Of a DNA stretch of 40,639 nucleotides, positions 18,137 through 28,065 are shown piece by piece. Source of the stretch: Rhodobiaceae bacterium (lineage in GTDB: Bacteria; Pseudomonadota; Alphaproteobacteria; RS24); the NCBI GenBank assembly GCA_024645085.1, contig JAHEGN010000021.1, positions 1-40,639 on the forward strand, given 5' to 3'. Within the stretch, counting starts at the first letter, position 1, and each line of letters starts with the position of its first letter. Position numbers and translations under genes: made by a program. The notes below the pieces were generated by a model. It was given only the letters and a program-made list of their open reading frames with translations, did not search any database and was not told the origin of the DNA.

Positions 18137-19232
18137 TGGCGTCTCCTGATTGAATAGCGTCGGTTGCAACTGGCAAGCGGACGCAAAATACGGTTCGGCC
18201 GGGCTGGCTTTCGCACTCAATGGTGCCGCCATGATCACCAATAATTTTGGCAACCAAGGCAAGGCCCAAGCCAGAGCCGCCGGATTTAGTGGTGACAAAG
18301 GGGTCAAATAAATGCGGCTTGATATCTTCCGGCACCCCATTGCCATTATCAATAATGCAAAATTCTAACGGCAGGCTGACCGGCCTTGCCCGCCCCGGCA
18401 CCGATAAGCGCACGCCCGGGCGATAGGCCGAGGTCATGCGCACTTCGCCCTTTTTACCGTCAACCGCTTCGGCAGCATTTTTGACCAAATTCAAAAATAC
18501 TTGCGTCAGTAAATCCTTATTGCCCAAAACCGCCGGCAAGGAGGGGTCATAGGCTTCGACAAATTTCACATGTTTGCCAAAACCATTGCGGGCCAACAGA
18601 CGAACATTTTCAAGCACCGCATGAACATTGACCGAGCTTTCCAAATCGGCATGGGTCTCGGTGAATTGCTCAAATTCATCGACCAGTCCGGCAATCCGGT
18701 CGGTTTCGCTACAAATCAATTGGGTAAGCTCGATATTCTCGTCGCTGACATCGGCTTCCAATAATTGCGCTGCCCCCTTAATGCCCGATAGTGGGTTTTT
18801 AATTTCATGCGCCAACATCGCCGACATGGCACTGACCGAACGCGCGGCGCCGCGATGGGTCAATTGCCGGTCAATGTGATGGGCAATCGAACGCATTTGA
18901 ATAACCACTAAAGCCTGCTCGCCATCGGCTAGATGTAAAGGCGTCACATGCATGTCAACCATGCGGTCATTGCCCATGGTGGGGCCGGCCAAATCAAGAC
19001 CATATTCGTTAAAGCTAATGCCGTCGGTCAGGCATTTTTCAACCAAACCAATTACCGGACTGCCAAATGGCGCCACTTGCGCAAAGGATAATTTTTGCAA
19101 CATATTGAGGCTGGAGCCAAAAAATTCCTGGGCCGCGAAATTGGCATAGCTGATGCGGCCATTTTTCGACACTGACAGCACCGGCTGGGGTATCGCATCA
19201 AGCACGAGTTTTTCATGACTGGAAGAATTCAC
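18129..19232 (-). CDS. ntrB: Nitrogen sensor kinase NtrB (GlnL)
   Basis: A 367-residue cytosolic two-component kinase/phosphatase that phosphorylates NtrC under PII control. It has a PAS-like N-terminal domain (about residues 5-115), a dimerisation/phosphoacceptor helix with His142 in [14 protein letters not shown], and a GHKL ATPase with [13 protein letters not shown] (N box), IIDNGNGVP (G1) and [11 protein letters not shown] (G2). No membrane segment is present, as expected for NtrB rather than NtrY. The start is a GTG at 19230-19232 whose last bases form the dusB stop (GTGA), a 4-base overlap. The 3' end overlaps ntrC by 8 bases. The three genes are clearly one translationally coupled operon. 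Confidence 0.96.
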   Translation of the reverse strand: MNSSSHEKLVLDAIPQPVLSVSKNGRISYANFAAQEFFGSSLNMLQKLSFAQVAPFGSPVIGLVEKCLTDGISFNEYGLDLAGPTMGNDRMVDMHVTPLHLADGEQALVVIQMRSIAHHIDRQLTHRGAARSVSAMSAMLAHEIKNPLSGIKGAAQLLEADVSDENIELTQLICSETDRIAGLVDEFEQFTETHADLESSVNVHAVLENVRLLARNGFGKHVKFVEAYDPSLPAVLGNKDLLTQVFLNLVKNAAEAVDGKKGEVRMTSAYRPGVRLSVPGRARPVSLPLEFCIIDNGNGVPEDIKPHLFDPFVTTKSGGSGLGLALVAKIIGDHGGTIECESQPGRTVFCVRLPVATDAIQSGDANE

Positions 19233-20236
19233 GCCGCTACCTCACTGGATTTGTCTTGCCGATAAAGCGCCTGCATGGCGGTTTCGACTTGTTTTGGATC
19301 GCTGAGCTGGCAAATTTGTGCCCGCTGGGCGCGCCCGTGGGTGGCCCCAAGATGCGCTTCAATAAAGCCAGCAATATGTTTGCGGCCAATACGCACGCCC
19401 AATCGCTCGCCATAAAGCGCTATACAGGCGCGATACCATTGGGTGAAAATCTCCGCTTGCTGCGCTGCATCTGGCGCCGCTGGCCACACACCATTTTTCA
19501 AAAAGCTGCCAATTTGGCCCAGCAACCATGGCTGTCCAATGGCAGCACGCCCGACCATCACATGGCGCGCGGTTGAGGCGGTTAAAGCCGCTTGCGCCGA
19601 CGCCCCATCAACAATATCGCCATTGACCACGACCGGAATGGAGACCGCCTCCACAACGCGGCGCACGGCCGCCCAATCGGCTTGGCCTTTGTAAAATTGG
19701 CAGCGGGTGCGGCCATGTATGGTAATCATAGCCACCCCAGTTTGCTCGGCAATCTGCGCCAGTTGCGGGGCATTAAGAGATTGGTGATCCCAGCCAAGCC
19801 GCATTTTTAAGGTCACCGGCTTTCGACTGCCCTCGCACGTCGCTTCGATAATTTGCCGCGCCAGATCTTCATTGCGCATTAGCGCCGACCCCGACAAGCC
19901 GCCAGTGACGTGTCGCGACGGACAGCCCATATTAATATCCACCACATCGGCCCCGGCCTCACAGGCCAGTCGGGCGCCTTCGCGCATCCACGCCGGATCG
20001 CGACCGGCCAATTGCATAATAAACGGCTGTAAGCCCTTGCCCTCAGCGCGCATCACCACATCTTTGCGCTGCCGCGCCAATTCCTCGCTGGCGACCATTT
20101 CGGACACAACATAGGCGCCGCTGACATCCGCCACGCAACGGCGGAAGGCGTGATCCGTCACCCCCGACATGGGGGCCAAAAACAGTGACGGCGCCGCATC
20201 TGATGCCGGCGCTAAGGCTGATAGGAGGTTGGTCAT
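19229..20236 (-). CDS. dusB: tRNA-dihydrouridine synthase DusB (NifR3)
   Basis: A 335-residue flavoenzyme that reduces uridines in tRNA to dihydrouridine using NADPH. It begins with the family's [15 protein letters not shown]. The catalytic cysteine is Cys105 in [15 protein letters not shown], and the FMN-binding loops VVVNGDIVD and [12 protein letters not shown] are intact. In alphaproteobacteria this gene (historically nifR3) is the first gene of the ntrBC operon, exactly as here. It is divergent from ispDF, with 118 bases between; I could not identify a convincing promoter in that gap. Confidence 0.96.
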   Translation of the reverse strand: MTNLLSALAPASDAAPSLFLAPMSGVTDHAFRRCVADVSGAYVVSEMVASEELARQRKDVVMRAEGKGLQPFIMQLAGRDPAWMREGARLACEAGADVVDINMGCPSRHVTGGLSGSALMRNEDLARQIIEATCEGSRKPVTLKMRLGWDHQSLNAPQLAQIAEQTGVAMITIHGRTRCQFYKGQADWAAVRRVVEAVSIPVVVNGDIVDGASAQAALTASTARHVMVGRAAIGQPWLLGQIGSFLKNGVWPAAPDAAQQAEIFTQWYRACIALYGERLGVRIGRKHIAGFIEAHLGATHGRAQRAQICQLSDPKQVETAMQALYRQDKSSEVAA

Positions 20237-20354
20237 TATTTGTGCAAAATCCTGACAATTGCATGAGTGCCTAAAATGCAGGCAAAGCGTGCACAGGGCA
20301 AGCCATTTTAAGAAAAATATCGCCTTTCGGATAACATCAGGCTAACTTGTCGCC

Positions 20355-21557
20355 ATGAATGCAACAGATCCATCTATGACAACCGCCGCGGTCATTGTTG
20401 CCGGCGGGCGCGGCCAAAGGGCTGGCGACGGCTTACCGAAGCAATATCGCCGGCTGCCCGGTGACGCGCGCGGCCGTATGGTGCTGACCGCAAGCCTTGA
20501 CGCCTTTGCCCGCCATAATCAGATCGGCAGCATTTGCGTGGTCATTCACAAAGATGATGTATCACTTTATGAAAAATGCATTAAGCAACTGAATTATAAT
20601 GATATTATAGTCACCCACGGAGGGGAAAGCCGACAGCAATCCGTGCTCGCCGGACTGCACGCTTTGGCGGCCATTAAACCCAAACAAGTGGTCATTCATG
20701 ACGGCGCCCGGCCGTATGTTTCAGAGCAATTAATCTCGCGCTGCTTGGCCGGTCTCGGCTCTGCGGCTGGGGCCATTCCGGCGCTAGCGGTGACCAATAC
20801 GCTGAAACGTGTCGATAAGGGGGCGATTGTCGAAACCGTATCGCGCGATGGTCTCTGGCAGGCGCAAACCCCGCAGGCTTTTCATTATGAAGCTATTTTG
20901 GCGGCCCATTTGAAAGCGCCAGCCGGCCTGACCGATGACGCGGCTGTGGCGGAAATGGCGGGGCTTAGCTTGGCGCTTGTGGCCGGTGATGCAGCGAATA
21001 TCAAACTGACCCATGAAGAAGATTTTCAGCCGCCGCAACCGGCTGTATTATGGCCGCGCACCGGCACTGGTTTTGACGTGCACAAGCTTGATGCGGTCGG
21101 CAGCGCTGAGAGCATAAAACTATGCGGTGTCGACATTGCCCATAATCGTCGGCTGATTGGCCATTCTGACGCCGATGTGGCCTTGCATGCGCTAACCGAT
21201 GCACTTTTGGGCGCTTTGGCTTTGGGCGATATTGGCGATCATTTTCCCGACACGCAAAAAGCCAATAAAGGCCGCCCATCGGCTGACTTTTTGCGCCATG
21301 CCGTGGGGCTGGCTGACCAGCATCATGGGCAAATCAGCCATATGGATGTGACGATTATTTGCCAAGAGCCGAAAATTGGTCCGCATCGCGACGCCATGCG
21401 TGCCTCAATTGCCGCCATTGCTGGCCTGCCAATCGGCTGTGTTTCGGTTAAAGCCACCACCACAGAAGGTTTGGGCTTTACCGGTCGCGGTGAAGGCATT
21501 GCGGCGCAAGCCAGCGTCACGCTGATGATGCCAGCGGCGAGCGAAGCCGATGCTTAA
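20355..21557 (+). CDS. ispDF: Bifunctional IspD-IspF isoprenoid enzyme
   Basis: A 400-residue fusion that catalyses two steps of the MEP pathway: CTP-dependent formation of CDP-methylerythritol (IspD) and cyclisation to MEcPP (IspF). The IspD part (about residues 9-225) shows the nucleotide-binding AAVIVAGGRGQRAG and LPKQY lysine, VIHDGARPYV and the TPQAF segment. The IspF part (about 232-395) has the metal ligands in GTGFDVHKL, the LIGHSDADVALHALTDALLGA block and the KATTTEGLGFTGRGEG end. The fusion is common in alphaproteobacteria. A 60-base run inside the IspD half (20551-20610) is unusually AT-rich. No clear ribosome site precedes the ATG. It overlaps pgpA by 8 bases. Confidence 0.96.
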   Translation: MNATDPSMTTAAVIVAGGRGQRAGDGLPKQYRRLPGDARGRMVLTASLDAFARHNQIGSICVVIHKDDVSLYEKCIKQLNYNDIIVTHGGESRQQSVLAGLHALAAIKPKQVVIHDGARPYVSEQLISRCLAGLGSAAGAIPALAVTNTLKRVDKGAIVETVSRDGLWQAQTPQAFHYEAILAAHLKAPAGLTDDAAVAEMAGLSLALVAGDAANIKLTHEEDFQPPQPAVLWPRTGTGFDVHKLDAVGSAESIKLCGVDIAHNRRLIGHSDADVALHALTDALLGALALGDIGDHFPDTQKANKGRPSADFLRHAVGLADQHHGQISHMDVTIICQEPKIGPHRDAMRASIAAIAGLPIGCVSVKATTTEGLGFTGRGEGIAAQASVTLMMPAASEADA

Positions 21558-22044
21558 GCTGCATCCCCTGCCCGCTGATTTACGGTTTTTCCATCCGGCG
21601 GTGCTGGTTGGCAGTTTTTTTGGTAGCGGCCTATTGCGCCCGGCCTCGGGGACATGGGGATCTTTGGCGGCTGTCCTGCCAGCTATTTTCATTGCCCAAA
21701 GTTTCGGCGCATTGGGCTTGCTCATCGCCAGCCTTATCACTTATGGGCTGGGCTATGTCGCCTGCCGCATATGGTTGGCCCATAGCCAAGACCAAGACCC
21801 GTCGCCAATTGTGATTGATGAGGTGGCGGGATTGTTTTTGGCGCTGAGCGGCGCACCGCTGACTCTAGTCGGTGTGGCGGCGGCTTTCGTTTTGTTTCGG
21901 CTGCTGGACATTGCCAAGCCGTTTCCAATTAGCTGGGCCGATAAAAGCCTAAAGGGCGCCCATGGGGTGATGTTTGACGATATTTTAGCTGGCGGCGGCG
22001 CCGCGCTTGTGTTGCTGTTGGCGCAAGCCTATGGTTGGCTGTAA
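21550..22044 (+). CDS. pgpA: Phosphatidylglycerophosphatase A
   Basis: A 164-residue integral membrane phosphatase that converts phosphatidylglycerol phosphate to phosphatidylglycerol. Family segments are GSFFGSGLLRPASGTWGSL near residues 21-39, the VIDEVAGLFLAL stretch near 90 with its acidic pair, and RLLDIAKPFPISWADK followed by GVMFDDILAG; these hold the acidic and basic residues needed for Mg and catalysis. About four hydrophobic helices are present. The start overlaps ispDF by 8 bases, and 11 bases separate its stop from pncC, so the three are one operon. Confidence 0.94.
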   Translation: MLKLHPLPADLRFFHPAVLVGSFFGSGLLRPASGTWGSLAAVLPAIFIAQSFGALGLLIASLITYGLGYVACRIWLAHSQDQDPSPIVIDEVAGLFLALSGAPLTLVGVAAAFVLFRLLDIAKPFPISWADKSLKGAHGVMFDDILAGGGAALVLLLAQAYGWL

Positions 22045-22055
22045 GGGAGATAAGA

Positions 22056-22544
22056 ATGTTTGATGCAATGCTGATTGAAAAGGCCGAGCGCCTGCTGAAA
22101 ACCTGCGGTGAGCGGCATATGCGCGTGGCCACGGCGGAGTCTTGCACCGGCGGCTTGATTGCGGCCCTATTGACCGAAATTCCGGGCTCCTCAGTCGTCA
22201 TTGGACGCAGTTTCATTACCTATTCAAATCGCGCCAAACGCGAAGTGCTGAATGTGCCCGCCGAACTGCTGAAACAACATGGCGCGGTGAGTGAACAAGT
22301 GGTGCGGGCCATGGCGCAAAACACTTTTGATATGACCACGGCGCATTTGACGGTGGCGGTCTCTGGCATCGCCGGCCCGGGCGGCGGCTCGGCCGAAAAA
22401 CCCGCCGGCACGGTGCATATGGCCACCGCCACGGCCGACGGTGTTACCCATATGTGCCATCAATTTGGTGATATTGGCCGCACCCAAGTGCGCCTTGCCA
22501 CGGTCAATGCAGCGATGGATATGATGTTGGCGCGGCTGGCTTAA
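22056..22544 (+). CDS. pncC: Nicotinamide-nucleotide amidase (CinA C-terminal type)
   Basis: A 162-residue protein corresponding only to the C-terminal domain of CinA, which deamidates nicotinamide mononucleotide to nicotinic acid mononucleotide in NAD recycling. Conserved segments are VATAESCTGGLIAALLT with the catalytic Ser, the Tyr in SFITYSNRAKREVL, the GAVSEQVVRAMA helix and AVSGIAGPGGGSAEKPAGTV. The N-terminal MocA-like domain of full CinA is absent, as is usual in proteobacteria. The ATG at 22056 has AAGGGAG upstream; an earlier in-frame ATG lies inside pgpA. The stop overlaps that of the convergent ratA gene by four bases. Confidence 0.93.
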   Translation: MFDAMLIEKAERLLKTCGERHMRVATAESCTGGLIAALLTEIPGSSVVIGRSFITYSNRAKREVLNVPAELLKQHGAVSEQVVRAMAQNTFDMTTAHLTVAVSGIAGPGGGSAEKPAGTVHMATATADGVTHMCHQFGDIGRTQVRLATVNAAMDMMLARLA

Positions 22545-22993
22545 CCCTGGTCGTGCGCGGCGCCGTAAAGCTCTCGGGCGCGGGCTTCAAAAGCTTCGAT
22601 AAAACGCTCAACCACGCGGGTCATCATTGGAGCAATAATTTTGCGCAATAGCGGCACGGCAAACTCAAATTGCAATTCGAAAATCACATCGCTGCCGCTA
22701 TCAGTGTCAATGAACTGCCATTGATTAAACAAATGCCGAAACGGCCCGCGATCTTGATTGACGGTGACACGCAAAGGGGCTTGGTCGAGGACGATTTCAC
22801 TGCGGTAGGTTTCGCGTAAAAACTTATAGGCAATCACCAAATCAGCCAGCATGGAGCCGTCGTCGCGCCGCTCGCGCACCCGCGATGCCGTGCAATGCGG
22901 CACAAAGGCGTGATATTGGTCAACATCAATCACCATGTCGTACATTTGCTGCGCGGTGAACGGGCTTTGACGGGTGAGTTTAATTGTTTGCAC
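22541..22993 (-). CDS. RatA/COQ10-like START-domain protein
   Basis: A 150-residue START-fold (polyketide cyclase/dehydrase-like) protein of the RatA/COQ10 family. In mitochondria and many bacteria members bind ubiquinone precursors; E. coli RatA was described as a ribosome-association toxin. Recognisable blocks are the start SPFTAQQMYDMVIDVDQYHAFVPHC and the glycine-free core with the VIFELQFEFAVPLL strand and a long C-terminal helix (VVERFIEAFEARARELYG). It starts with GTG. Only 4 bases separate it from lipA upstream, so it is co-transcribed with lipoyl synthase, as in many alphaproteobacteria. A ubiquinone-related role is more likely than toxicity. Confidence 0.88.
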   Translation of the reverse strand: MQTIKLTRQSPFTAQQMYDMVIDVDQYHAFVPHCTASRVRERRDDGSMLADLVIAYKFLRETYRSEIVLDQAPLRVTVNQDRGPFRHLFNQWQFIDTDSGSDVIFELQFEFAVPLLRKIIAPMMTRVVERFIEAFEARARELYGAAHDQG

Positions 22994-22997
22994 GAAA

Positions 22998-23951
22998 CTA
23001 GGCTTTTTTGGCTGCGCGGGCAGCTTTCAGCTTTTCAAAATCATCATCAGCGTGATGCGATGAGCGCGTCAAAGGCGTCGATGAGACCATCATAAAGCCT
23101 TTTGAGCGGGCGACGGTTGCATAGCCGTCAAATTCTTCTGGTGTCACAAATCGGTCAATGGCAGCGTGTTTGCGGCTTGGCTGCAAATATTGCCCAATGG
23201 TAATGAAATCAATATCGGCAGAGCGCATGTCATCCATCACTTGCATGACCTCATCGCGCGCCTCGCCAAGCCCCACCATAATACCCGATTTGGTGAAAAT
23301 CGTTGGGTCAAGCTGTTTGACCCGCTGTAGCAGGCTCAAAGAATGGAAATAACGCGCCCCCGGGCGAATCGATAAATATAAGCGCGGCACAGTTTCCAAA
23401 TTATGGTTGAAAACATCAGGCCGCGCCGCCACAACAACCTCAAGGGCGCCATCTTTGCGCAAAAAATCTGGCGTAAGAATTTCAATCGTCGTCGTCGGCG
23501 ATTTGGCGCGAATGGCCAAAATTGTGTCGGCAAAATGCTGCGCCCCACCATCGGCCAAGTCATCGCGGTCAACCGAGGTGATGACGACATGGCGCAGGCC
23601 TAATTTGGCCACCGCATCGGCAACATGGGTCGGCTCATTGGCATCCAGCGCTTGGGGCACGCCGGTGGCAACATTGCAAAAGGCGCAAGCGCGGGTGCAA
23701 ATCTCACCCATAATCATGAAAGTCGCGTGGCGCTGTGACCAACATTCACCAATATTTGGACACGCCGCTTCCTCGCAGACGGTGACCAGACCATTTTCCT
23801 TCACAATCGCCTTGGTTTCGGCATAAATCGGCGAGCCGGGGGCTTTTGCCCGTATCCAGCTTGGCTTGCGCAAAAGTGGCGTGTCAGCATTTTTTTGCTT
23901 TTCAGGATGGCGAACACGTGCGCCCGAAGTGTTATCTATCACCACAGTCAT
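22998..23951 (-). CDS. lipA: Lipoyl synthase LipA
   Basis: A 317-residue radical SAM enzyme that inserts two sulfurs into octanoyl groups on carrier proteins of pyruvate dehydrogenase and related complexes. Both iron-sulfur sites are visible: the auxiliary cluster cysteines Cys59, Cys64 and Cys70 in [13 protein letters not shown], and the SAM cluster Cys85-x3-Cys89-x2-Cys92 in ICTRACAFC. The C-terminal RSSHHADD contains the serine that ligates the auxiliary cluster. Length is normal. It is followed by the RatA/COQ10-like gene after 4 bases and preceded by ftsB after 47 bases. The pyruvate dehydrogenase genes that normally precede lipA in this gene order are not present. Confidence 0.97.
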   Translation of the reverse strand: MTVVIDNTSGARVRHPEKQKNADTPLLRKPSWIRAKAPGSPIYAETKAIVKENGLVTVCEEAACPNIGECWSQRHATFMIMGEICTRACAFCNVATGVPQALDANEPTHVADAVAKLGLRHVVITSVDRDDLADGGAQHFADTILAIRAKSPTTTIEILTPDFLRKDGALEVVVAARPDVFNHNLETVPRLYLSIRPGARYFHSLSLLQRVKQLDPTIFTKSGIMVGLGEARDEVMQVMDDMRSADIDFITIGQYLQPSRKHAAIDRFVTPEEFDGYATVARSKGFMMVSSTPLTRSSHHADDDFEKLKAARAAKKA

Positions 23952-23998
23952 GCCCGTTTTATACGCTGATTAGCAGAGAAAATATAGAGGATTTAGGC

Positions 23999-24348
23999 TC
24001 AGTTGCGGCGAAGGTGTTGATTAAACACAACCACTTCATCGGGGCCGACAAGGCCGAGCACTTTGCGGGCCCGTTCATCGAGGAAATCATAGTCCAGCGT
24101 ATCACCGCTAAGCCGCGCTATTTGCTGTTGCAAATCGTCATTGGCCTGCTGTAAGGCGGTTAATTCATGCTGTTTGGCAGCCCGCTGTCGCTGCAAATCT
24201 TGCCAACCGCTCACCCCACGATTGCCCTGTAAGGATTGATAGGTCAAACCGATAATCACCAGCATCATCGCCGCAGTCGGCAAAAGCTGGCGCAAGCGCA
24301 CGGGCGGCTTGCCAATGGTACGGCTTGATGGCCGAGATGTCATAAAAC

Positions 24349-24355
<7 letters not shown>
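23999..24355 (-). CDS. ftsB: FtsB/DivIC-type septum formation initiator
   Basis: A 118-residue bitopic membrane protein of the FtsB/DivIC family, a scaffold of the FtsQBL divisome complex. It has a short basic cytoplasmic N-terminus, one membrane helix (about residues 27-42), a periplasmic coiled coil (about 53-83, QDLQRQRAAKQHELTALQQ and following) and the conserved exit DYDFLDERARKVLGLVGPDE. In alphaproteobacteria this gene usually lies between eno and pdhA; here it lies between eno and lipA. The start could be the ATG at 24355 or one four codons later; neither has a strong ribosome site. The upstream 64-base gap carries several GANTC sites. Confidence 0.9.
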
Positions 24356-25730
<1,375 letters not shown>

Positions 25731-25826
25731 TTAACCCTTTTCCTGGCCCCTTGCAAATATAAGTAGATGCAGCTTGACGAAGCGGCTGGAGTTGGGTCAA
25801 TTGCGGCTAAATGGAAGTAAGGTATA

Positions 25827-26540
25827 GTGATACGACAGATGAGCGCGCACCAAACAGCTTTAGTATTGTTTTCCGGCGGACAAGACTCCGCCGTGTGCTT
25901 GGCCCATGCGCTGACCCATTACGCACGCGTCGAAACCCTTGGCTTTGATTACGGCCAAACCCATAAGATTGAGCTTAATTGTCGGGCCAATCTGCGCCAG
26001 CACATGTTGACGCTGAACCCAGACTGGGCTGACAAACTGGGCGATGATCACACATTGTCGCTGCCTGCCTTGGCCGAGATTGGCGGCACAGCGCTGATCG
26101 GCGATGGCGAGATTACCATGCTCGACAATGACTTGCCCTCGACCTTTGTGCCCGGCCGCAATTTATTATTTCTTACTTATGGCGCCGCTTTGGCCTATCG
26201 ACGCGGCCTGCATGTTTTGATTGGCGGCATGTGCGAGACCGATTTTTCTGGCTATCCTGACTGTCGCCGCGATACTTTGGACGCGCTGCAATTGGCCCTT
26301 GAAAAAGGCATGCAAAGCGACATCACCATTGAGACGCCGTTAATGTATATTGATAAGGCGGCGACATGGGCTCTGGCCGACCGCCTTGGTGGGCCAGACT
26401 TAGTTGAGCTGATTATTGAAGAAAGCCACACCTGCTATCGTGGCGACCGCAGCCAACGCCATGACTGGGGTTATGGATGCGGCGATTGCCCGGCTTGCGA
26501 CTTGCGCCAAGCGGGTTTTGAAAAATGGAAAAACGCATGA
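25827..26540 (+). CDS. queC: 7-cyano-7-deazaguanine synthase QueC
   Basis: A 237-residue ATP-dependent enzyme that converts 7-carboxy-7-deazaguanine to preQ0 in queuosine synthesis. The PP-loop [16 protein letters not shown] is near residues 14-29. The zinc site is at the C-terminus, with cysteines in HTCYRGD and [33 protein letters not shown] and [14 protein letters not shown] are family blocks. The start may be the GTG at 25827, preceded by TAAGG, or the ATG four codons later. It heads queC-queE-queD-queF. I looked for a preQ1 riboswitch in the 132-base gap in front and did not recognise one. Confidence 0.96.
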   Translation: MIRQMSAHQTALVLFSGGQDSAVCLAHALTHYARVETLGFDYGQTHKIELNCRANLRQHMLTLNPDWADKLGDDHTLSLPALAEIGGTALIGDGEITMLDNDLPSTFVPGRNLLFLTYGAALAYRRGLHVLIGGMCETDFSGYPDCRRDTLDALQLALEKGMQSDITIETPLMYIDKAATWALADRLGGPDLVELIIEESHTCYRGDRSQRHDWGYGCGDCPACDLRQAGFEKWKNA

Positions 26541-27184
26541 GCTATGCCGTCAAAGAAATGTTTCTCACCCTGCAAGGCGAAGGCGCGCAAGCCGGTCGGC
26601 CCGCGGTCTTTTGTCGTTTTGCTGGCTGCAATTTATGGTCGGGCCTTGAGCGCGATCGGGCCACTGCCCAATGCCGTTTTTGCGATACTGATTTTGTTGG
26701 CACCGATGGCCAGAATGGTGGCAAATTTGCCAGCGCTGAAGCCTTGGCAGATGCATTGCAGGCGCTTTGGCCGGAAGATGTTGTTGGCGCTGATGCGTAT
26801 ATTGTGTTCACCGGCGGCGAGCCGTGTTTGCAATTAGACGCCGGCCTCTTGGAGATTTTGGCGGCGCGTGGGTTTGAAACAGCCGTGGAAACCAATGGCA
26901 CGCTTGAAGTGCCCGAAGCGGTCGATTGGATTTGCGTCAGCCCCAAGCCCCAAGCGCCATTGAAACAAACCCGCGGCCATGAGCTGAAATTTGTTTATCC
27001 GCAAGACACGCTATCGCCCGATGATTTTGCCGATCTTGATTTTGAGCATTTTTTCTTACAGCCAATAGACACCGGCGAAGCTGAAAGCAGTTGGCATAAT
27101 GTGCAGGCCGCCATCAGCTATTGCCTGCAAAACCCGCAATGGCGCTTGAGCCTGCAAACCCATAAAATTATCGGCATTGATTAG
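26537..27184 (+). CDS. queE: 7-carboxy-7-deazaguanine synthase QueE
   Basis: A 215-residue radical SAM enzyme that contracts 6-carboxytetrahydropterin to 7-carboxy-7-deazaguanine. The start [16 protein letters not shown] is typical, and the cluster cysteines have the unusual Cys31-x14-Cys46-x2-Cys49 spacing of one QueE subgroup (FAGCNLWSG to CRFCDTDF) rather than the standard CX3CX2C. Later blocks are [17 protein letters not shown] and CVSPKP. I use the ATG at 26537, which overlaps the queC stop (ATGA); a start four codons earlier is possible. Translation is probably coupled to queC. Confidence 0.95.
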   Translation: MSYAVKEMFLTLQGEGAQAGRPAVFCRFAGCNLWSGLERDRATAQCRFCDTDFVGTDGQNGGKFASAEALADALQALWPEDVVGADAYIVFTGGEPCLQLDAGLLEILAARGFETAVETNGTLEVPEAVDWICVSPKPQAPLKQTRGHELKFVYPQDTLSPDDFADLDFEHFFLQPIDTGEAESSWHNVQAAISYCLQNPQWRLSLQTHKIIGID

Positions 27185-27227
27185 CCCGTGATTGACCGTG
27201 CCATGCTAATCGGGCATAAACCGCTGC

Positions 27228-27596
27228 ATGAAACTATCGCGTGAATTTAACTTTGATGCCGCCCACACCCTTGACCATTATCCGCAAGGGCACCCGAACA
27301 CGCGCGTGCACGGTCACAGCTTTCGCGCGCGGATAACGGTCGAAGGCCAGCCCGATGAAAATGGTCAAATTGTCGACCTGGAACGGGTCGGCAGTCTGCT
27401 GGACGCGGCCCGCGCGCAGCTTGACCACTCCATGCTCAATGATATTAAGGGCTTGGAAAAACCAACGCTGGAAAATATTTGCTTGTGGCTATGGGGGGTG
27501 TTGCAACAAGATTTGCCGCAGCTATGCGCGGTTGAAGTGTTCCGCGACAGTCTCGGCCACTCATGCTTATATCAGGGGAGTCAACATGGCCACTAA
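27228..27596 (+). CDS. queD: QueD-like 6-carboxytetrahydropterin synthase, with altered active site
   Basis: A 122-residue protein of the PTPS/QueD family, which makes 6-carboxytetrahydropterin from dihydroneopterin triphosphate. The zinc histidines are present (His13 in FDAAHTL, His28 and His30 in VHGHSF), as is the LDHSMLND block with Asp66 and His67. Two expected residues are changed: the catalytic cysteine, which in E. coli QueD lies four residues before HGH, is Asn24 here ([10 protein letters not shown]), and the pterin-anchoring Glu near the end is Asp107 (VFRDS). Its place between queE and queF argues that it still works in this pathway. It overlaps queF by 11 bases; the 43-base gap after queE shows no strong feature. 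Confidence 0.88.
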   Translation: MKLSREFNFDAAHTLDHYPQGHPNTRVHGHSFRARITVEGQPDENGQIVDLERVGSLLDAARAQLDHSMLNDIKGLEKPTLENICLWLWGVLQQDLPQLCAVEVFRDSLGHSCLYQGSQHGH

Positions 27597-28053
27597 AGGC
27601 AGCGACACGACCGGCGCCACCATGCTCGGGCAACAAAGCAGCCTGCCGGCTTCGCCAGACGAAGCGGTGCTGGAGCGCGTGCCCAATCCGCACCCCGACA
27701 CGCAATATGTGGCGCGCTTTGCGGTGCCTGAATTTACCTCAATCTGTCCGGTTACTGGCCAGCCAGATTTTGCCCATATTGTGGTTGATTATGTGCCCGA
27801 CCAATTTTTGGTTGAGAGCAAAAGCTTCAAATTATTCATGGCCAGTTTTCGCAACCATGGCGCTTTTCACGAAGATTGCACGCTGCTGGTCGCCAAACGT
27901 CTCATCGCCTGTATGCAGCCGAAGTGGTTGCGCATTGGCGGCTATTGGTATCCGCGCGGCGGCATTCCGATTGATGTGTTTTGGCAAACAAGCGAACCAC
28001 CGGTCGGGCTGTTTATTCCCGACCAAGGCGTGCCACCCTATCGCGGCCGTTAA
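27586..28053 (+). CDS. queF: preQ0 reductase QueF (unimodular, short form)
   Basis: A 155-residue NADPH-dependent nitrile reductase that reduces preQ0 to preQ1, the base inserted into tRNA by Tgt. It is the short type of the B. subtilis class. Catalytic Cys54 lies in [14 protein letters not shown] with Asp61, the QueF motif ESKSFKLF is at residues 77-84, and His95-Glu96 follow in GAFHEDC. The frame is open upstream but lies over queD; the ATG at 27586 has GGGGAG upstream and overlaps queD by 11 bases. It completes the branch from 6-carboxypterin to preQ1 and is convergent with kdsA. Confidence 0.96.
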   Translation: MATKGSDTTGATMLGQQSSLPASPDEAVLERVPNPHPDTQYVARFAVPEFTSICPVTGQPDFAHIVVDYVPDQFLVESKSFKLFMASFRNHGAFHEDCTLLVAKRLIACMQPKWLRIGGYWYPRGGIPIDVFWQTSEPPVGLFIPDQGVPPYRGR

Positions 28054-28065
28054 GTCATTGAGCGA

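Noticed and set aside
18137-18352. 72-residue N-terminal extension of NtrC
   Set aside because: It overlaps the ntrB ATPase domain, and the receiver domain begins exactly at the ATG at 18136 with a good ribosome site.
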